Shown one piece after another: positions 16,708 through 25,571 of a stretch of 64,000 nucleotides of DNA. The stretch spans positions 1,426,001 to 1,490,000 of the forward strand of contig JBICHN010000011.1 in assembly GCA_043101845.1 (NCBI GenBank), read 5' to 3'. This DNA is from JBICHN01 sp043101845 (GTDB lineage Bacteria > Planctomycetota > Phycisphaerae > Phycisphaerales > UBA5793). The translations under genes and the position numbers were made by a program. Numbering within the stretch: position 1 is the stretch's first letter; each line of letters opens with the position of its first letter. A model generated the notes under the pieces. It was not told where the DNA came from. It saw only the letters and a program-made list of their open reading frames with translations, and did no database searches.

Positions 16708-18003
16708 ATGCCCTACACCATCAGGCCGAAATCAGACGAGGCTTTCGATGTTGATATCGAGACCACGGACTATCTGAAGGAGCACGAGGGCGCGGACGAT
16801 CGGTGGGTGCTCAATTTCGGGCCTCAACATCCCGCGACTCACACCACACTCCGACTCGTCATGGAGCTCGATGGGGAACGGGTCGCCCGGGTCACGCCCC
16901 ACATCGGCTACCTGCATTCCGGCTTCGAGAAGCTCGCGGAGCATCACGATTACAACCAGTATGTGACCGTGGTCTCGCGGATGAACTACATCTCGCCGAT
17001 CGCGAACGACATTGCGTGGCATCACGCGTGCGAAGCCCTCTTCGGGATTGACATCACGCCGCGGTGCAAAGTGCTGCGGACGATCATGGCCGAACTGGCC
17101 CGGATTCAGGACCACCTTCTGTGCGTCGGCGCCGCAGCGCTTGACCTCGGCGCCTTTACCGGGTTTCTCTACGGCTTCAATCAACGCGAACGCATCTACG
17201 ACATCTGTGACTACATTTCCGGTCAGCGCTTTCACCCCGACTGGACGCGGGTCGGCGGCCTGATGCGCGATCTGCCCGACGAAGAGACGTTCAAGACGCT
17301 CGTGACTCGATTCATCCGTGAGGAGTTGCCGCCCGCGCTCGACGACATCGAGACCCTCCTCAACAAGAACCGGATCTTCCTCGATCGGACTCAGGGCGTC
17401 GGCGTGATCTCGAAAGACGACGCGATTGCGTGGTCGATCAGTGGACCCGTCGCGCGATCCGCGGGCGTGCCTCGCGACTTGCGCAAGGACGAGCCGTATC
17501 TCTGCTATGCGGATAACTGGGACGGGCAGGGGGCGCCTGCGGTCGAGTTCAAGGTGCCGCTCATGGAAGAGGGGGATGTCTTCTCCCGCTACTTCCTGCG
17601 CCTGTTCGAGATGCGTGAGTCGGTGAAGATCGTCGAGCAACTCATCGACAACATTCCGTCGGGCCCCGTGGACACCTTCGCGGACGCGAAGCTGACAAAG
17701 CCGCCGAAGTCGCAGGTCTACGGATCAATCGAGGGGCTCATTCAGCACTTCGAACTCATTATGACGAATCGTGGGTGGAAAGCGCCGATCGCGGAGCATT
17801 ATGCCGCGCAGGAGACGGCGAACGGTGAACTCGGGTATTACCTCGTCGCCGACGGAGGGCCGCGGCCCTGGCGGGCCCGGACGCGGCCGCCTTCGTTCAT
17901 CAATTACCAGGTCTTTCCGAAGATGCTCGAGGGCCACATGCTCGCCGATGCGGTCGCGATCCTGGGCAGCCTGAATATCATCGCCGCGGAACTCGACCGC
18001 TGA
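16708..18003 (+). CDS. nuoD: NADH-quinone oxidoreductase subunit D
   Basis: The 431-residue protein is the 49-kDa subunit of complex I, part of the peripheral arm at the quinone site. Conserved blocks include LNFGPQHPATHTTLRLVMEL (quinone-site His region), GYLHSGFEKLAEH, DYISGQRFHPDWTRVGG, YCYADNWDG-like LCYADNWDGQGAPAVEF, and the C-terminus GHMLADAVAILGSLNIIAAELDR. The ATG at 16708 gives a short extra acidic N-terminus. nuoE follows after 37 bases, but nuoB and nuoC are not upstream and nuoF is not downstream, so the complex I genes are split in this genome. The second of two ACGT tetranucleotides that I found in the window is at 17287-17290, inside this gene. Confidence 0.96.
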   Translation: MPYTIRPKSDEAFDVDIETTDYLKEHEGADDRWVLNFGPQHPATHTTLRLVMELDGERVARVTPHIGYLHSGFEKLAEHHDYNQYVTVVSRMNYISPIANDIAWHHACEALFGIDITPRCKVLRTIMAELARIQDHLLCVGAAALDLGAFTGFLYGFNQRERIYDICDYISGQRFHPDWTRVGGLMRDLPDEETFKTLVTRFIREELPPALDDIETLLNKNRIFLDRTQGVGVISKDDAIAWSISGPVARSAGVPRDLRKDEPYLCYADNWDGQGAPAVEFKVPLMEEGDVFSRYFLRLFEMRESVKIVEQLIDNIPSGPVDTFADAKLTKPPKSQVYGSIEGLIQHFELIMTNRGWKAPIAEHYAAQETANGELGYYLVADGGPRPWRARTRPPSFINYQVFPKMLEGHMLADAVAILGSLNIIAAELDR

Positions 18004-18040
18004 ACCTTTGACGAGCGCGCGCTGAAGGACGAGCCACCGC

Positions 18041-18634
18041 ATGGCCTGGATTACGAAGAACTCGGCGACCATTCAGATCCCTCGTCGGGAGGATCCGTAC
18101 CTCACCGGCGAGATGAAGTCGGAGTTCGAGCGTGACATTCTGCCACGCTACGCGACCAAGCAGGCGGCGCTCCTGCCGGTGCTCCACGAGGTCCAGCACC
18201 ACGAAGGGTGGCTGCCGTTTCAGGCGCTCGAAGAGGTCGCCGCGTTTCTCGACCTCACGCCGGCCGAAGTGCTCGATACCGCCTCGTTCTACGAAGAGTT
18301 CTACCTCGAACCGGTCGGCCGGTACACGATTGGCGTGTGTCAGTCGATCGCATGTGAGGCGCTGGGACACGAGCGCATCGTCGACCATGTCCGGCGAAAG
18401 CTCGGCATCGAGCCGAACGAGACGACGGACGACGGCCTCTTCACGCTCCGATGCATGGAGTGCCTCGGCGCCTGCGATACCGCGCCCTGTGCGCTGGTGA
18501 ATGAGGACCGACACGATCTCTTGACGATCGAGTCAATCGACGAACTTATCGATTCGATTCGCGAGCGGGAGACGCCTGGATCTTCGTCGAACGAAGCCGG
18601 GACGGAGGTCGCGTCCGTCGCGTCGGAGGCGTGA
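18041..18634 (+). CDS. nuoE: NADH-quinone oxidoreductase subunit E
   Basis: The 197-residue protein is the thioredoxin-like 24-kDa subunit of complex I with a [2Fe-2S] cluster. The four ligand cysteines are in VCQSIACEALG (C-x4-C) and RCMECLGACDTAPC. The N-terminal helical part LLPVLHEVQHHEGWLP is typical. It works with NuoF, which is not in the window, in the NADH-oxidising module. An acidic Ser/Glu-rich tail of about 25 residues follows the fold. The next small gene begins 4 bases after the stop. Confidence 0.93.
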   Translation: MAWITKNSATIQIPRREDPYLTGEMKSEFERDILPRYATKQAALLPVLHEVQHHEGWLPFQALEEVAAFLDLTPAEVLDTASFYEEFYLEPVGRYTIGVCQSIACEALGHERIVDHVRRKLGIEPNETTDDGLFTLRCMECLGACDTAPCALVNEDRHDLLTIESIDELIDSIRERETPGSSSNEAGTEVASVASEA

Positions 18635-18638
18635 ACGC

Positions 18639-18848
18639 ATGACCGACTCGAACCCCGAACGCAAGTCCGTGATGCGCTCACTCGGTGAGTTCGTCGGTCA
18701 TATCTGGTGGGGGGTCCGTCATGACCCTTCGAAGAAGCGCACGATCATCGACAAGAAGGTGACCGAGCGTCGCGAGGGAAAGGTGACGCTGCGGGAGACG
18801 ATCGTGCGCGAGATCGAGGTCGATCACGACGACGCGCCTCGCGAGTGA
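18639..18848 (+). CDS. Small basic/amphipathic hypothetical protein in the nuo unit
   Basis: The 69-residue protein is highly charged with no cysteines or membrane helix. Its N-terminal half carries aromatic residues (GEFVGHIWWGVRHDP), and the second half looks like two beta strands (KVTERREGKVTLRETIVREIEV). It begins 4 bases after nuoE with coding statistics like its neighbours, and its stop touches the stop of the convergent phosphodiesterase gene. Its function is unknown. It may be an accessory of the nuo module, by position only. Confidence 0.6.
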   Translation: MTDSNPERKSVMRSLGEFVGHIWWGVRHDPSKKRTIIDKKVTERREGKVTLRETIVREIEVDHDDAPRE

Positions 18849-20570
18849 TCAATCGATGTATCCGAGCCCGCGGAGTCGATCGAGCAGTGCTTCCTCGTCG
18901 CCTTCGTCATAGACATCGGCGCCTTCGCCCCATCCCTTACCCGCTTCGCTCGACTCACCGCCGTAAACGACTTCGTGCGAGGATTTCCATTCATCGGTGA
19001 ACGCTTCTTCGATGAATCGACCGTCCATGTCGCGTGGGATTGGCAACCCGAGATACGCGAGGATCGTCGGCGTCACATTGATGATGCTCGTGTCCACGCC
19101 GGATTGCGCCTTGATGCCCGGACCGCACGCAAGGAAACAACCCTCCATGCGGTGCGTTCCGGAGCCGGTGCGCCAGTCCGCTTTCTTGAACATGCCCCGG
19201 CCGAGCGAGAAGTCGGCGATCCATTCGCCGTGGTCGAGGAAGAACACGACATCCGGCGCCCGTTCGACATACTTTCCGTGGTAGACCTCTTCGCGCGGCT
19301 TGACATGACTGAGCATGGGACGATTCGTATCGGGGTGCCGAACTTCCTGCAGCGCTTCGATCACGGCGTTGCGCACTTCAATGTAGTCTTCGGGCTCGAC
19401 CGACCCGTGGTCGATGTCGTCCCCGTAGAGCCGCCGGCCCTTCACATTGATGTAGAGACCACCCTCGGTGTTGCTCGCCATGTACGCCTTCGTGCGCTTC
19501 CAGTCGATCGACTCGTAGAAGATGTCATAGAAGGTCCGGGCGGAAGCGGATTGCCGATCGAGCGCGCGCTTCGCCATCATCCGGCGCCATGCCTTCTGGA
19601 GACCGACAGTCTTGAGCGTCTTGCCGTACACCTTCTTGGCGAAGAGCACCGCCATGGCCTGGCGGATCTTCCACTGGTTCGCGACGAGCAGCCCTTTCTG
19701 CTGAAGGAAGTTGTTCGCGTAGAACTTTCCGTAAAGTGGCCCGAATCCGTGATCGGAGACGAAGAAGATCGCCGTCTCCGTCCCGGCCTTCTCGTGCACC
19801 TGTCGGACCTCGTCGTCGACCTGGCGGTAGTACTCGAGAATCGTCTCCATGAGAGACTCGTCGTACCGACCGTCGCGTTGAAGCTTCTCGCGCTCCGAAG
19901 GATCGATGTAGTGCCACATCGCGTGCTGAATTCGGTCCGTGCCGGTGTAGCAGGGGAAGCACAAGGTCCAGTCGTCGTACTCATCCATCAGGCGGAGGCA
20001 GTACTTCGTGCGCTGCGCCTGGCAGTGCATGAGGTCCTTGAGAAAGTCCTTCGCCGTCGCGTCGGAATAGCCCTGCCAGTTCACCGTGATGATGTACTCA
20101 CCGAGTTCATTCTTGAGTCGTGAGTACAGGTCGGGAGGATAGGTGAGACCGTGATCGACGCTCGGCGTGAGCATGCCCGTGAACATGGCGCCCTTGATCG
20201 GACGCGGCGGATAGGTCACCGGGACATTCATGACGATGCTCGTGAGGTCATGCTCGCTGAGAATCTGCCACAGCGTCTTGCCGTCGATCTCCTTCGAGTT
20301 CACGAGCCGACGACTCATGTTGACCGCGTTCTTTGCCCGGGTGGGCTTGAAGAAGTCGAAGACCCCGTGATTGCCGGGCTGCTTGCCGGTCGAGAAGCTC
20401 GTCCACGCCGGACCTGTGACGGGCGGGACGGTACTCTCGAGGACGCCCCATGAACCACGCTCCATGAGCGAGCCGCAGTACGGCATGACGCCCTGCTCCG
20501 CGAGCGGGCGCATCACATCGTGCGTCATGCCGTCGAGTCCGATGAGCAGGACACGCTTGCGTTCGGCCAT
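18849..20570 (-). CDS. Alkaline-phosphatase-superfamily phosphodiesterase/nucleotide pyrophosphatase-like enzyme
   Basis: The 573-residue protein has the type I phosphodiesterase / NPP core. The first metal-binding Asp is in LLIGLDGMTHDV, and the nucleophile Thr/Ser region is STVPPVTGPAWTSFSTGKQPG. Metal His/Asp blocks are in TGTDRIQHAMWHY and VSDHGFGP, and a late His is in GTHRMEGCF. There is no signal peptide. Proteins of this type are often annotated as AP3771-like hydrolases and occur with polysaccharide genes. A GAGGAG ribosome site precedes the ATG at 20570. The neighbouring glycosyltransferase gene on the same strand lies 63 bases upstream, suggesting one operon. Confidence 0.83.
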   Translation of the reverse strand: MAERKRVLLIGLDGMTHDVMRPLAEQGVMPYCGSLMERGSWGVLESTVPPVTGPAWTSFSTGKQPGNHGVFDFFKPTRAKNAVNMSRRLVNSKEIDGKTLWQILSEHDLTSIVMNVPVTYPPRPIKGAMFTGMLTPSVDHGLTYPPDLYSRLKNELGEYIITVNWQGYSDATAKDFLKDLMHCQAQRTKYCLRLMDEYDDWTLCFPCYTGTDRIQHAMWHYIDPSEREKLQRDGRYDESLMETILEYYRQVDDEVRQVHEKAGTETAIFFVSDHGFGPLYGKFYANNFLQQKGLLVANQWKIRQAMAVLFAKKVYGKTLKTVGLQKAWRRMMAKRALDRQSASARTFYDIFYESIDWKRTKAYMASNTEGGLYINVKGRRLYGDDIDHGSVEPEDYIEVRNAVIEALQEVRHPDTNRPMLSHVKPREEVYHGKYVERAPDVVFFLDHGEWIADFSLGRGMFKKADWRTGSGTHRMEGCFLACGPGIKAQSGVDTSIINVTPTILAYLGLPIPRDMDGRFIEEAFTDEWKSSHEVVYGGESSEAGKGWGEGADVYDEGDEEALLDRLRGLGYID

Positions 20571-20633
20571 GGTTCTCCTCGATTCGCGCGACCGGTCGTG
20601 GCGCCGTCTCGAAAATACTATCTGCGTGCGCCG

Positions 20634-21842
20634 TCAGGATGCGCGCCGATGCGCCATCGGCGCCGCGGCGCGCTCGGCGAGGACTTCCTCGTACAGATCG
20701 ACGAGTCGTTCCGCCGCGAAGCCCCAGGTGAGCTCTTCCACCGCTCGCGGAAGTTCGGCGCGAACCCGCTCGCGGTATTCCACTTCGCCCATCGCCTTGC
20801 GCAACGCCTCCGCGCACCCGTCCACATCACCCGGCTCGAACAGCAGCCCGAGTCGTCCTTCATCCGTCTGCTCCTCGAAGCACGGAAGCGTGGTCAGCAC
20901 GGGAAACAACCCGCACGCCATCGCTTCCATCGACGCCACGCAGAACCCTTCGCCATGCGAACCCATGACGAAGATGTCCGCCGCGTTCTCGAGTTCGGGC
21001 AGATCGGCGTTGTTCACATATCCCATGATCGTGACCTGCCGCGACAGCGTCGCGCTTCCTTCGACGAGTGCTTTGACCTCGGCGTCGAGCGGACCGTATC
21101 CGGCCAGATAGAAATGTGCGTTCGGGAAGCTCGGCGCCACGCGTTCGTAGGCTCTGAGAACCGTCACCGGGTCCTTGCGCTTGTTGATTCCCGCCGCCCA
21201 GAAGAGGATGGGATCGCCCTTCAATCCGGTCTTGGCGCGGCACTCCGCCCGATCAAGCTTGCGGAACCGTTCGTCGTACCCGACGCGAATGATGCGGTTC
21301 TTCTCCGGATCGAGCCCGAGTCCCTCGCGATACTGCCGTTCATGAAACCGGGTCAGGTAGATCCCTCGCTCGGCGTGGTCGTGCGGGAATTGAAGCACCT
21401 TGCGGATGTGCCACTTTCGGGCGAGCCGCGGCCCGTGGTGCTGGTACACATAGGGAATTCCATGGCGTACGAGCGATCGGGCGGCAAGGTGGAAGGACCA
21501 CGGGTAACTGTTCATCTGCCAGTGCACGAGGTCCGGACGCCAGTCGATGATCCGGCGCATCCACTTCCATGAGAACTGCTTTCCCTGGTAGAACCACCGT
21601 CGGCACATGAGGTCCATCGGTCGCGTCGCGACATATTGCACGCCATTGTGCGTCTCGTCGGCGTCCTTCGTGTACATGAGATGGACCGACACGGCGGAGC
21701 CCGGATGACGGCGCGCCAGAGCGTTGGCCACCGACTCGGCTTCCTGACCGAGCCAATCCTTCTTCTCAATGATCGCCCGCTTGATGTCCGCTTCCTGATC
21801 GTTGCGGGTCGGAATCGAGCCAAAGACGAACGCAATGCGCAC
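20634..21842 (-). CDS. Glycosyltransferase family 4 (GT-B fold)
   Basis: The 402-residue protein has a Rossmann-like N-terminal half (MRIAFVFGSIPTRNDQ, PDLVHWQMNSYPWSFHLAARSL) and a C-terminal glycos_transf_1 domain: LFWAAGINKRKDPVTVLRAY, FYLAGYGPL, VTIMGYV, and the EX7E region GSHGEGFCVASMEAMACGLFPV. GT4 enzymes build lipopolysaccharide, exopolysaccharide or glycolipid chains from nucleotide sugars on the cytosolic face of the membrane. Donor and acceptor are unknown. It is probably co-transcribed with the phosphodiesterase-like gene and is divergent from the sulfatase-fold gene. Confidence 0.88.
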   Translation of the reverse strand: MRIAFVFGSIPTRNDQEADIKRAIIEKKDWLGQEAESVANALARRHPGSAVSVHLMYTKDADETHNGVQYVATRPMDLMCRRWFYQGKQFSWKWMRRIIDWRPDLVHWQMNSYPWSFHLAARSLVRHGIPYVYQHHGPRLARKWHIRKVLQFPHDHAERGIYLTRFHERQYREGLGLDPEKNRIIRVGYDERFRKLDRAECRAKTGLKGDPILFWAAGINKRKDPVTVLRAYERVAPSFPNAHFYLAGYGPLDAEVKALVEGSATLSRQVTIMGYVNNADLPELENAADIFVMGSHGEGFCVASMEAMACGLFPVLTTLPCFEEQTDEGRLGLLFEPGDVDGCAEALRKAMGEVEYRERVRAELPRAVEELTWGFAAERLVDLYEEVLAERAAAPMAHRRAS

Positions 21843-21906
21843 CGGGACTGACCTCTCTGGTTTCGAACAGAATTGGCGACGCGTGTACGCGGTCGACGCG
21901 GGCGGG

Positions 21907-21912
21907 AGTATA
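21907..21912 (-). promoter_or_regulatory. Putative -10 element of the GT4 / phosphodiesterase unit
   Basis: On the minus strand this reads TATACT, oriented toward the GT4 gene with a leader of about 60 bases. The 227-base divergent gap (21843-22069) otherwise shows nothing I can name. No convincing -35 box was found. Confidence 0.35.
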
Positions 21913-22069
21913 GCCCCGGCGAATCGCGGTTCAGTCGAGGGAAGTATCGGTCGATCGGGCGTTAGTCATCATCGATCCGAACCCCGAATGAGAAGGGTGA
22001 AGGTTCACCCGTCGGCGGCGCCTTCCGATAATGCGGATCGCTCGCTTCGAACGGCTACCATGGAGGCTC

Positions 22070-23578
22070 ATGGCCCGGCGTCGACCCAATATCCTGATGA
22101 TTGTCATGGACGCCGTGCGAGCGGAGAACCTCTCCATCTACGGCTACGGCAAGCCGACGACCCCGAATCTCGAACGCCATGCCGATCGTTTCGCGATCTA
22201 CGAGAACGCGATCACCGCGGCCCCGTGGACCTTGCCGAGCACGACCAGTCTCTTCACGGGAACATACTCGTCGACCCATCGGCTCGTCATTGACGGCGAT
22301 CGATTGAGCGGCCGCTTCACCACCCTCGCGGAGCTTCTGAAGGACGACGGGTACCGCACCGCGAAGGTGACGGGAACCGTTCCCTATGTATCCGACTTCT
22401 CGGGACTCGATCGTGGCTTCGGGCACGCGTTCGAGCCACCACCTCCCGCGGTCCGGCGATGGTGGAGGACGCTGAAGAGACGACGCGTGGCGGATCGTCC
22501 GAACGCGATGCGCGAGGGACTCGACCTCGGCCTCGATCTCGAGGAAGAGCACACCGTTACCGCGGGCAACGGCCTCACCGCCCGGGCGCGTTACTGGATG
22601 ACCGGACTCATGGATGTCGGCGCCGACCAATGCCTGCGCGAAGCACGGCGAATCTGGAAAGAGCCCGGCGAGGAGCCACGGTTCATTTATGTGCACCTTC
22701 AGGAGACGCACGCGCCCTATCGGCCGCCGCACCGATTCCGGCGGCGGTTCATTCGGCCGGAACTCCATCGCCGAAACTTCGGCGCCATCAACCAGCGGCC
22801 GAATCCGCACGATGTCGGCATCATCAAGCAGTCCGCCGAGGAGTACGAGATTCTGACTGGTCTCTACGACGGCTGCATCGCGTATCTCGACGACCGCATC
22901 GGAGCGCTTCTCGATGACCTGGCCCGGACGCCTGAATTTGACGATTCACTCATCGTGGTCACGGCGGATCATGGCGATTGTCTGGGTCGTCACGGCGTAC
23001 TTGGTCATCAATTCGTCGTCTACGACGCGCTCACGCACATTCCGTGGCTGGTGAAGTGGCCTGCGGACATCGGAGTTCATGGCCGGCGCAAAGAACTCGT
23101 TCAAAACACCGATTTCGCTCCAACCGTGTGCGCACTCCTCGGCGTCGAGCCGCGTCATGAATACGAGGGGATCGACATCCTCAACGGGGAACGAGCCGCG
23201 GCGATCAGTGAACTCTTGAAGCCGTTCGGTCAGTCAGCGGTCAAGCAGCGATTGCACGAACGGGCGCCGCACTGGCGTCGGGCGGCCCTCGCGGCACGGT
23301 CGAGATCGCACAAGCTCATCGTGTACTCGAATGATCAGCCCGACGAATTCTTCGACCTTGCGCAGGACCCGACGGAGTCGGTCAACCTGCTCGAGCGGGG
23401 CGGGCTTTCCGGGATGCGCGCGCGCGCGCACGAAGCACTCTGCGCTGAAGTCGAGTCACGCAGGTCCATTTGGCGCGAGGCGGCGGCGGAGATCGACCGA
23501 CGAGTATTCGAGGGCGACGAGAACGAGATTGATCCCGAAGTCGAAGAGCGCCTCCGGGCGCTCGGATACCTCGACTGA
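22070..23578 (+). CDS. Sulfatase-fold enzyme with Thr at the nucleophile position (possible phosphodiesterase/phosphotransferase)
   Basis: The ATG at 22070 has GGAGG four bases upstream and gives 502 residues starting MARRRPNILMIVMDAVR, the classic sulfatase opening with a metal-binding Asp. TTPNLERHA, the late metal block VVTADHGDCLGRHGVLGH and the tail RLRALGYLD all fit the family. The position where sulfatases have the formylglycine Cys/Ser (C-x-P-S-R) reads T54-L-P-S-T58 here, so neither the Cys nor the following Arg is present. A Thr nucleophile is known from phosphoglycerol and phosphoethanolamine transferases of the same superfamily. There is no signal peptide, so the protein is probably cytosolic. 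Confidence 0.82.
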   Translation: MARRRPNILMIVMDAVRAENLSIYGYGKPTTPNLERHADRFAIYENAITAAPWTLPSTTSLFTGTYSSTHRLVIDGDRLSGRFTTLAELLKDDGYRTAKVTGTVPYVSDFSGLDRGFGHAFEPPPPAVRRWWRTLKRRRVADRPNAMREGLDLGLDLEEEHTVTAGNGLTARARYWMTGLMDVGADQCLREARRIWKEPGEEPRFIYVHLQETHAPYRPPHRFRRRFIRPELHRRNFGAINQRPNPHDVGIIKQSAEEYEILTGLYDGCIAYLDDRIGALLDDLARTPEFDDSLIVVTADHGDCLGRHGVLGHQFVVYDALTHIPWLVKWPADIGVHGRRKELVQNTDFAPTVCALLGVEPRHEYEGIDILNGERAAAISELLKPFGQSAVKQRLHERAPHWRRAALAARSRSHKLIVYSNDQPDEFFDLAQDPTESVNLLERGGLSGMRARAHEALCAEVESRRSIWREAAAEIDRRVFEGDENEIDPEVEERLRALGYLD

Positions 23579-23605
23579 CGGCCATGGTGCGGTCTCGGCC
23601 GCGGC

Positions 23606-23611
23606 TATTAT
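23606..23611 (+). promoter_or_regulatory. Possible -10 element before the tandem sulfotransferases
   Basis: TATTAT lies about 40 bases before the first sulfotransferase start, in the 72-base gap after the sulfatase-fold gene. Read-through from the upstream gene is an equally simple explanation for expression. Confidence 0.3.
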
Positions 23612-23650
23612 GCCGCGTCCACGAGCCGCGTGGGTGTGGGAAGGCGTGAC

Positions 23651-24574
23651 TTGGACATTACTCTCAAGCGAATTCCGAAGCTGATTCTGGCGCAGTTCTA
23701 CATGCGCAACCCGATGACACATCGTCTTATCGCGAGGACGAACCAGCCTCGCCTCGATCGCCCGGTCTTCATTCTGGGCGTCCCTCGATCCGGGACTTCG
23801 GTCTTCTGCAATCGATTCGGAGCTCACCGCGACCTGGCGCACTGGTCGGAGGCGCCGACGGTGTGGGATCCGCGCCATCGCGATCCCAAGGCCGATCACC
23901 GCTGGACCGAAAAGGAATCGACTCCGTCGACGATTCGTCGGATCAACAACAATTTCGCGTTCTACACACGGCTCAAAGGCAAGAGCCGTTTCGTCAACAA
24001 GCATCCGCGGAATTCGCTCCGCGTTCCGTTTCTCGTTGAAGGGTGGCCGGACTGTTTCCTCATTCATGTGGAGCGTGATCCGCGCGCCGTGACGAACAGC
24101 CTCATTCACGAGGTCGAGCGGGAGCGCTGGCGGCAGCGACTTCCGCTGGGTTCCTTCGCCCGCCCGCCGGGCTGGCGGGAGTTCGACCGTGCCGCCACTC
24201 CAGTCGAACGGTTCAGCCGCATGGTGGTCGCGACTTATGAGACGCTCCTGGATGACCTCGATTCGCTCGATCTGCGCGACCGCGTCTTCACGGTGCGTTA
24301 CGAGGAGTTCGCGACGGATTGCCGCAGCACGCTGCGCGCCGCGTTCGAACACTGTGAACTCCCGATCGACGAGGGCGCGATTGAGGCGGCGCCGGAGCGG
24401 CTCGAGAATCGAAATTACAAGTGGCTCGAAAAGCGGACGCGTGATGAAGTCGAGATCATGCGCGACATTCTCACACCGCTTCTCATTCGTATGAGGTACG
24501 AAACAGATTCGAACTGGCTCGAACGCCTCCGCGCCGAACGCGAAGAGAACCCCACCTCGGTCACGGCTACTTGA
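23651..24574 (+). CDS. Sulfotransferase, first of a tandem pair
   Basis: The protein has the PAPS loop FILGVPRSGTSVFCNRFG near residue 38 and the 3'-phosphate block LIHVERDPRAVTNSLI, plus FARPPGWREFDRA, which recurs in the next gene. The start at TTG 23651 is chosen because GGGAAGG lies 8 bases upstream; a GTG at 23630 in the same frame is the alternative. About 307 residues, soluble, acceptor unknown. It sits after the sulfatase-fold gene and 35 bases before its paralogue. The group of polymer-type genes suggests sulfation of a surface glycan or lipid, which is inference. Confidence 0.83.
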   Translation: MDITLKRIPKLILAQFYMRNPMTHRLIARTNQPRLDRPVFILGVPRSGTSVFCNRFGAHRDLAHWSEAPTVWDPRHRDPKADHRWTEKESTPSTIRRINNNFAFYTRLKGKSRFVNKHPRNSLRVPFLVEGWPDCFLIHVERDPRAVTNSLIHEVERERWRQRLPLGSFARPPGWREFDRAATPVERFSRMVVATYETLLDDLDSLDLRDRVFTVRYEEFATDCRSTLRAAFEHCELPIDEGAIEAAPERLENRNYKWLEKRTRDEVEIMRDILTPLLIRMRYETDSNWLERLRAEREENPTSVTAT

Positions 24575-24609
24575 CGCCGGACTGATCGCCCCTGACGATC
24601 CGAACCACG

Positions 24610-25533
24610 ATGCGACACCCTAAACCAATCGAACGGATGACCTGGCAGACACTCTGGGGACGGAACCCCGTCACCCTCGGCGCCATCGGACTTCTTCCGC
24701 ACGGGCGTGTGGATCGTCCGATCTTCATCGTGGGGTCGCCGCGGTCCGGTACGAGCGTCTTCAGTCGCCTGTTCGGGCAGCATCCTCAGCTCGCGAACTG
24801 GTCGGAGGGACACTGCCTCTTCGACCCCGCCTACATGAGTCAGACGAACGAGCACCGTTGGACCGAGGCGGACTATTCACGCTTCGGCGGGCGTCGAATC
24901 CGATCAAATGTCTACTGGTTCTCCCGCTACATCGCGTGGCGTCAGCGAATCGAGCAGGTGCGCTTCACGAACAAGCTGCCGCGTCACACGCTCCGCATTC
25001 CCTGGTTGTTGAATGTGTTCCCCGACGCGTTGTTCGTCCACATTATCCGCGACGGTCGCGCCGTCGTGCGCTCGATGATTCGCGTCGTCGAGCGACAGGG
25101 GAAGTCCGACAAGCCGCTGGGACAGTTCGCCCGTCCACCAGGCTGGCAGGAGTATTACCAGGCCGATCCCTACGAGGCGCACTCACGCCAATGGGTCGGA
25201 ATCGAGGAGACCGTTCAGGCGGATCTGGCGGGTGTCGACCCTTCACGAATCTACCGGACGAAGTACGAGTCCTTCATTCGCAGCACGCGTGACATCATGC
25301 GGGAGATCTGCACTCAGTTCGAGCTTCGACAGGATGACGCGGCGGTCTCGATTTTTCCGGAGGCGCTCGAGAATCGCAATGTGAAGTGGCCGCAGGAGTG
25401 TTCTCCGGAGCAGATCGAAACGATGCGGCGGTGGCTCACACCAATGCTCATTCGATATGGCTACGAAGACCGGCACGACTGGCCGATTCCCGGCGTTGAC
25501 GCCGCGGACGATTCGGTCGCCGCCCGAGCCTGA
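24610..25533 (+). CDS. Sulfotransferase, second of a tandem pair
   Basis: The 307-residue paralogue of the preceding gene has the PAPS loop FIVGSPRSGTSVFSRLFGQHP and 3'-phosphate block FVHIIRDGRAVVRSMI. The shared block is QFARPPGWQEYYQA, and a C-terminal match (EALENRN-KW versus ERLENRNYKW) confirms duplication of the whole gene. The acceptor-contact middle regions differ, so the two may sulfate different positions or act together. It is co-directional with a 35-base gap and most likely shares one mRNA with the preceding gene. Confidence 0.85.
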   Translation: MRHPKPIERMTWQTLWGRNPVTLGAIGLLPHGRVDRPIFIVGSPRSGTSVFSRLFGQHPQLANWSEGHCLFDPAYMSQTNEHRWTEADYSRFGGRRIRSNVYWFSRYIAWRQRIEQVRFTNKLPRHTLRIPWLLNVFPDALFVHIIRDGRAVVRSMIRVVERQGKSDKPLGQFARPPGWQEYYQADPYEAHSRQWVGIEETVQADLAGVDPSRIYRTKYESFIRSTRDIMREICTQFELRQDDAAVSIFPEALENRNVKWPQECSPEQIETMRRWLTPMLIRYGYEDRHDWPIPGVDAADDSVAARA

Positions 25534-25571
25534 TTCCCGAATTCGCTAGAGTAATTTTTGTCGCCGTCTGG

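Noticed and set aside
18975..20123. Plus-strand open frame (382 codons) over the phosphodiesterase-like gene
   Set aside because: It is a mirror of a confident gene, with Leu/Val/Asp/Arg-rich composition and no domains.
22070..23578. Calling the enzyme a formylglycine sulfatase
   Set aside because: The Cys/Ser required for formylglycine is replaced by Thr and the Arg of C-x-P-S-R is missing.
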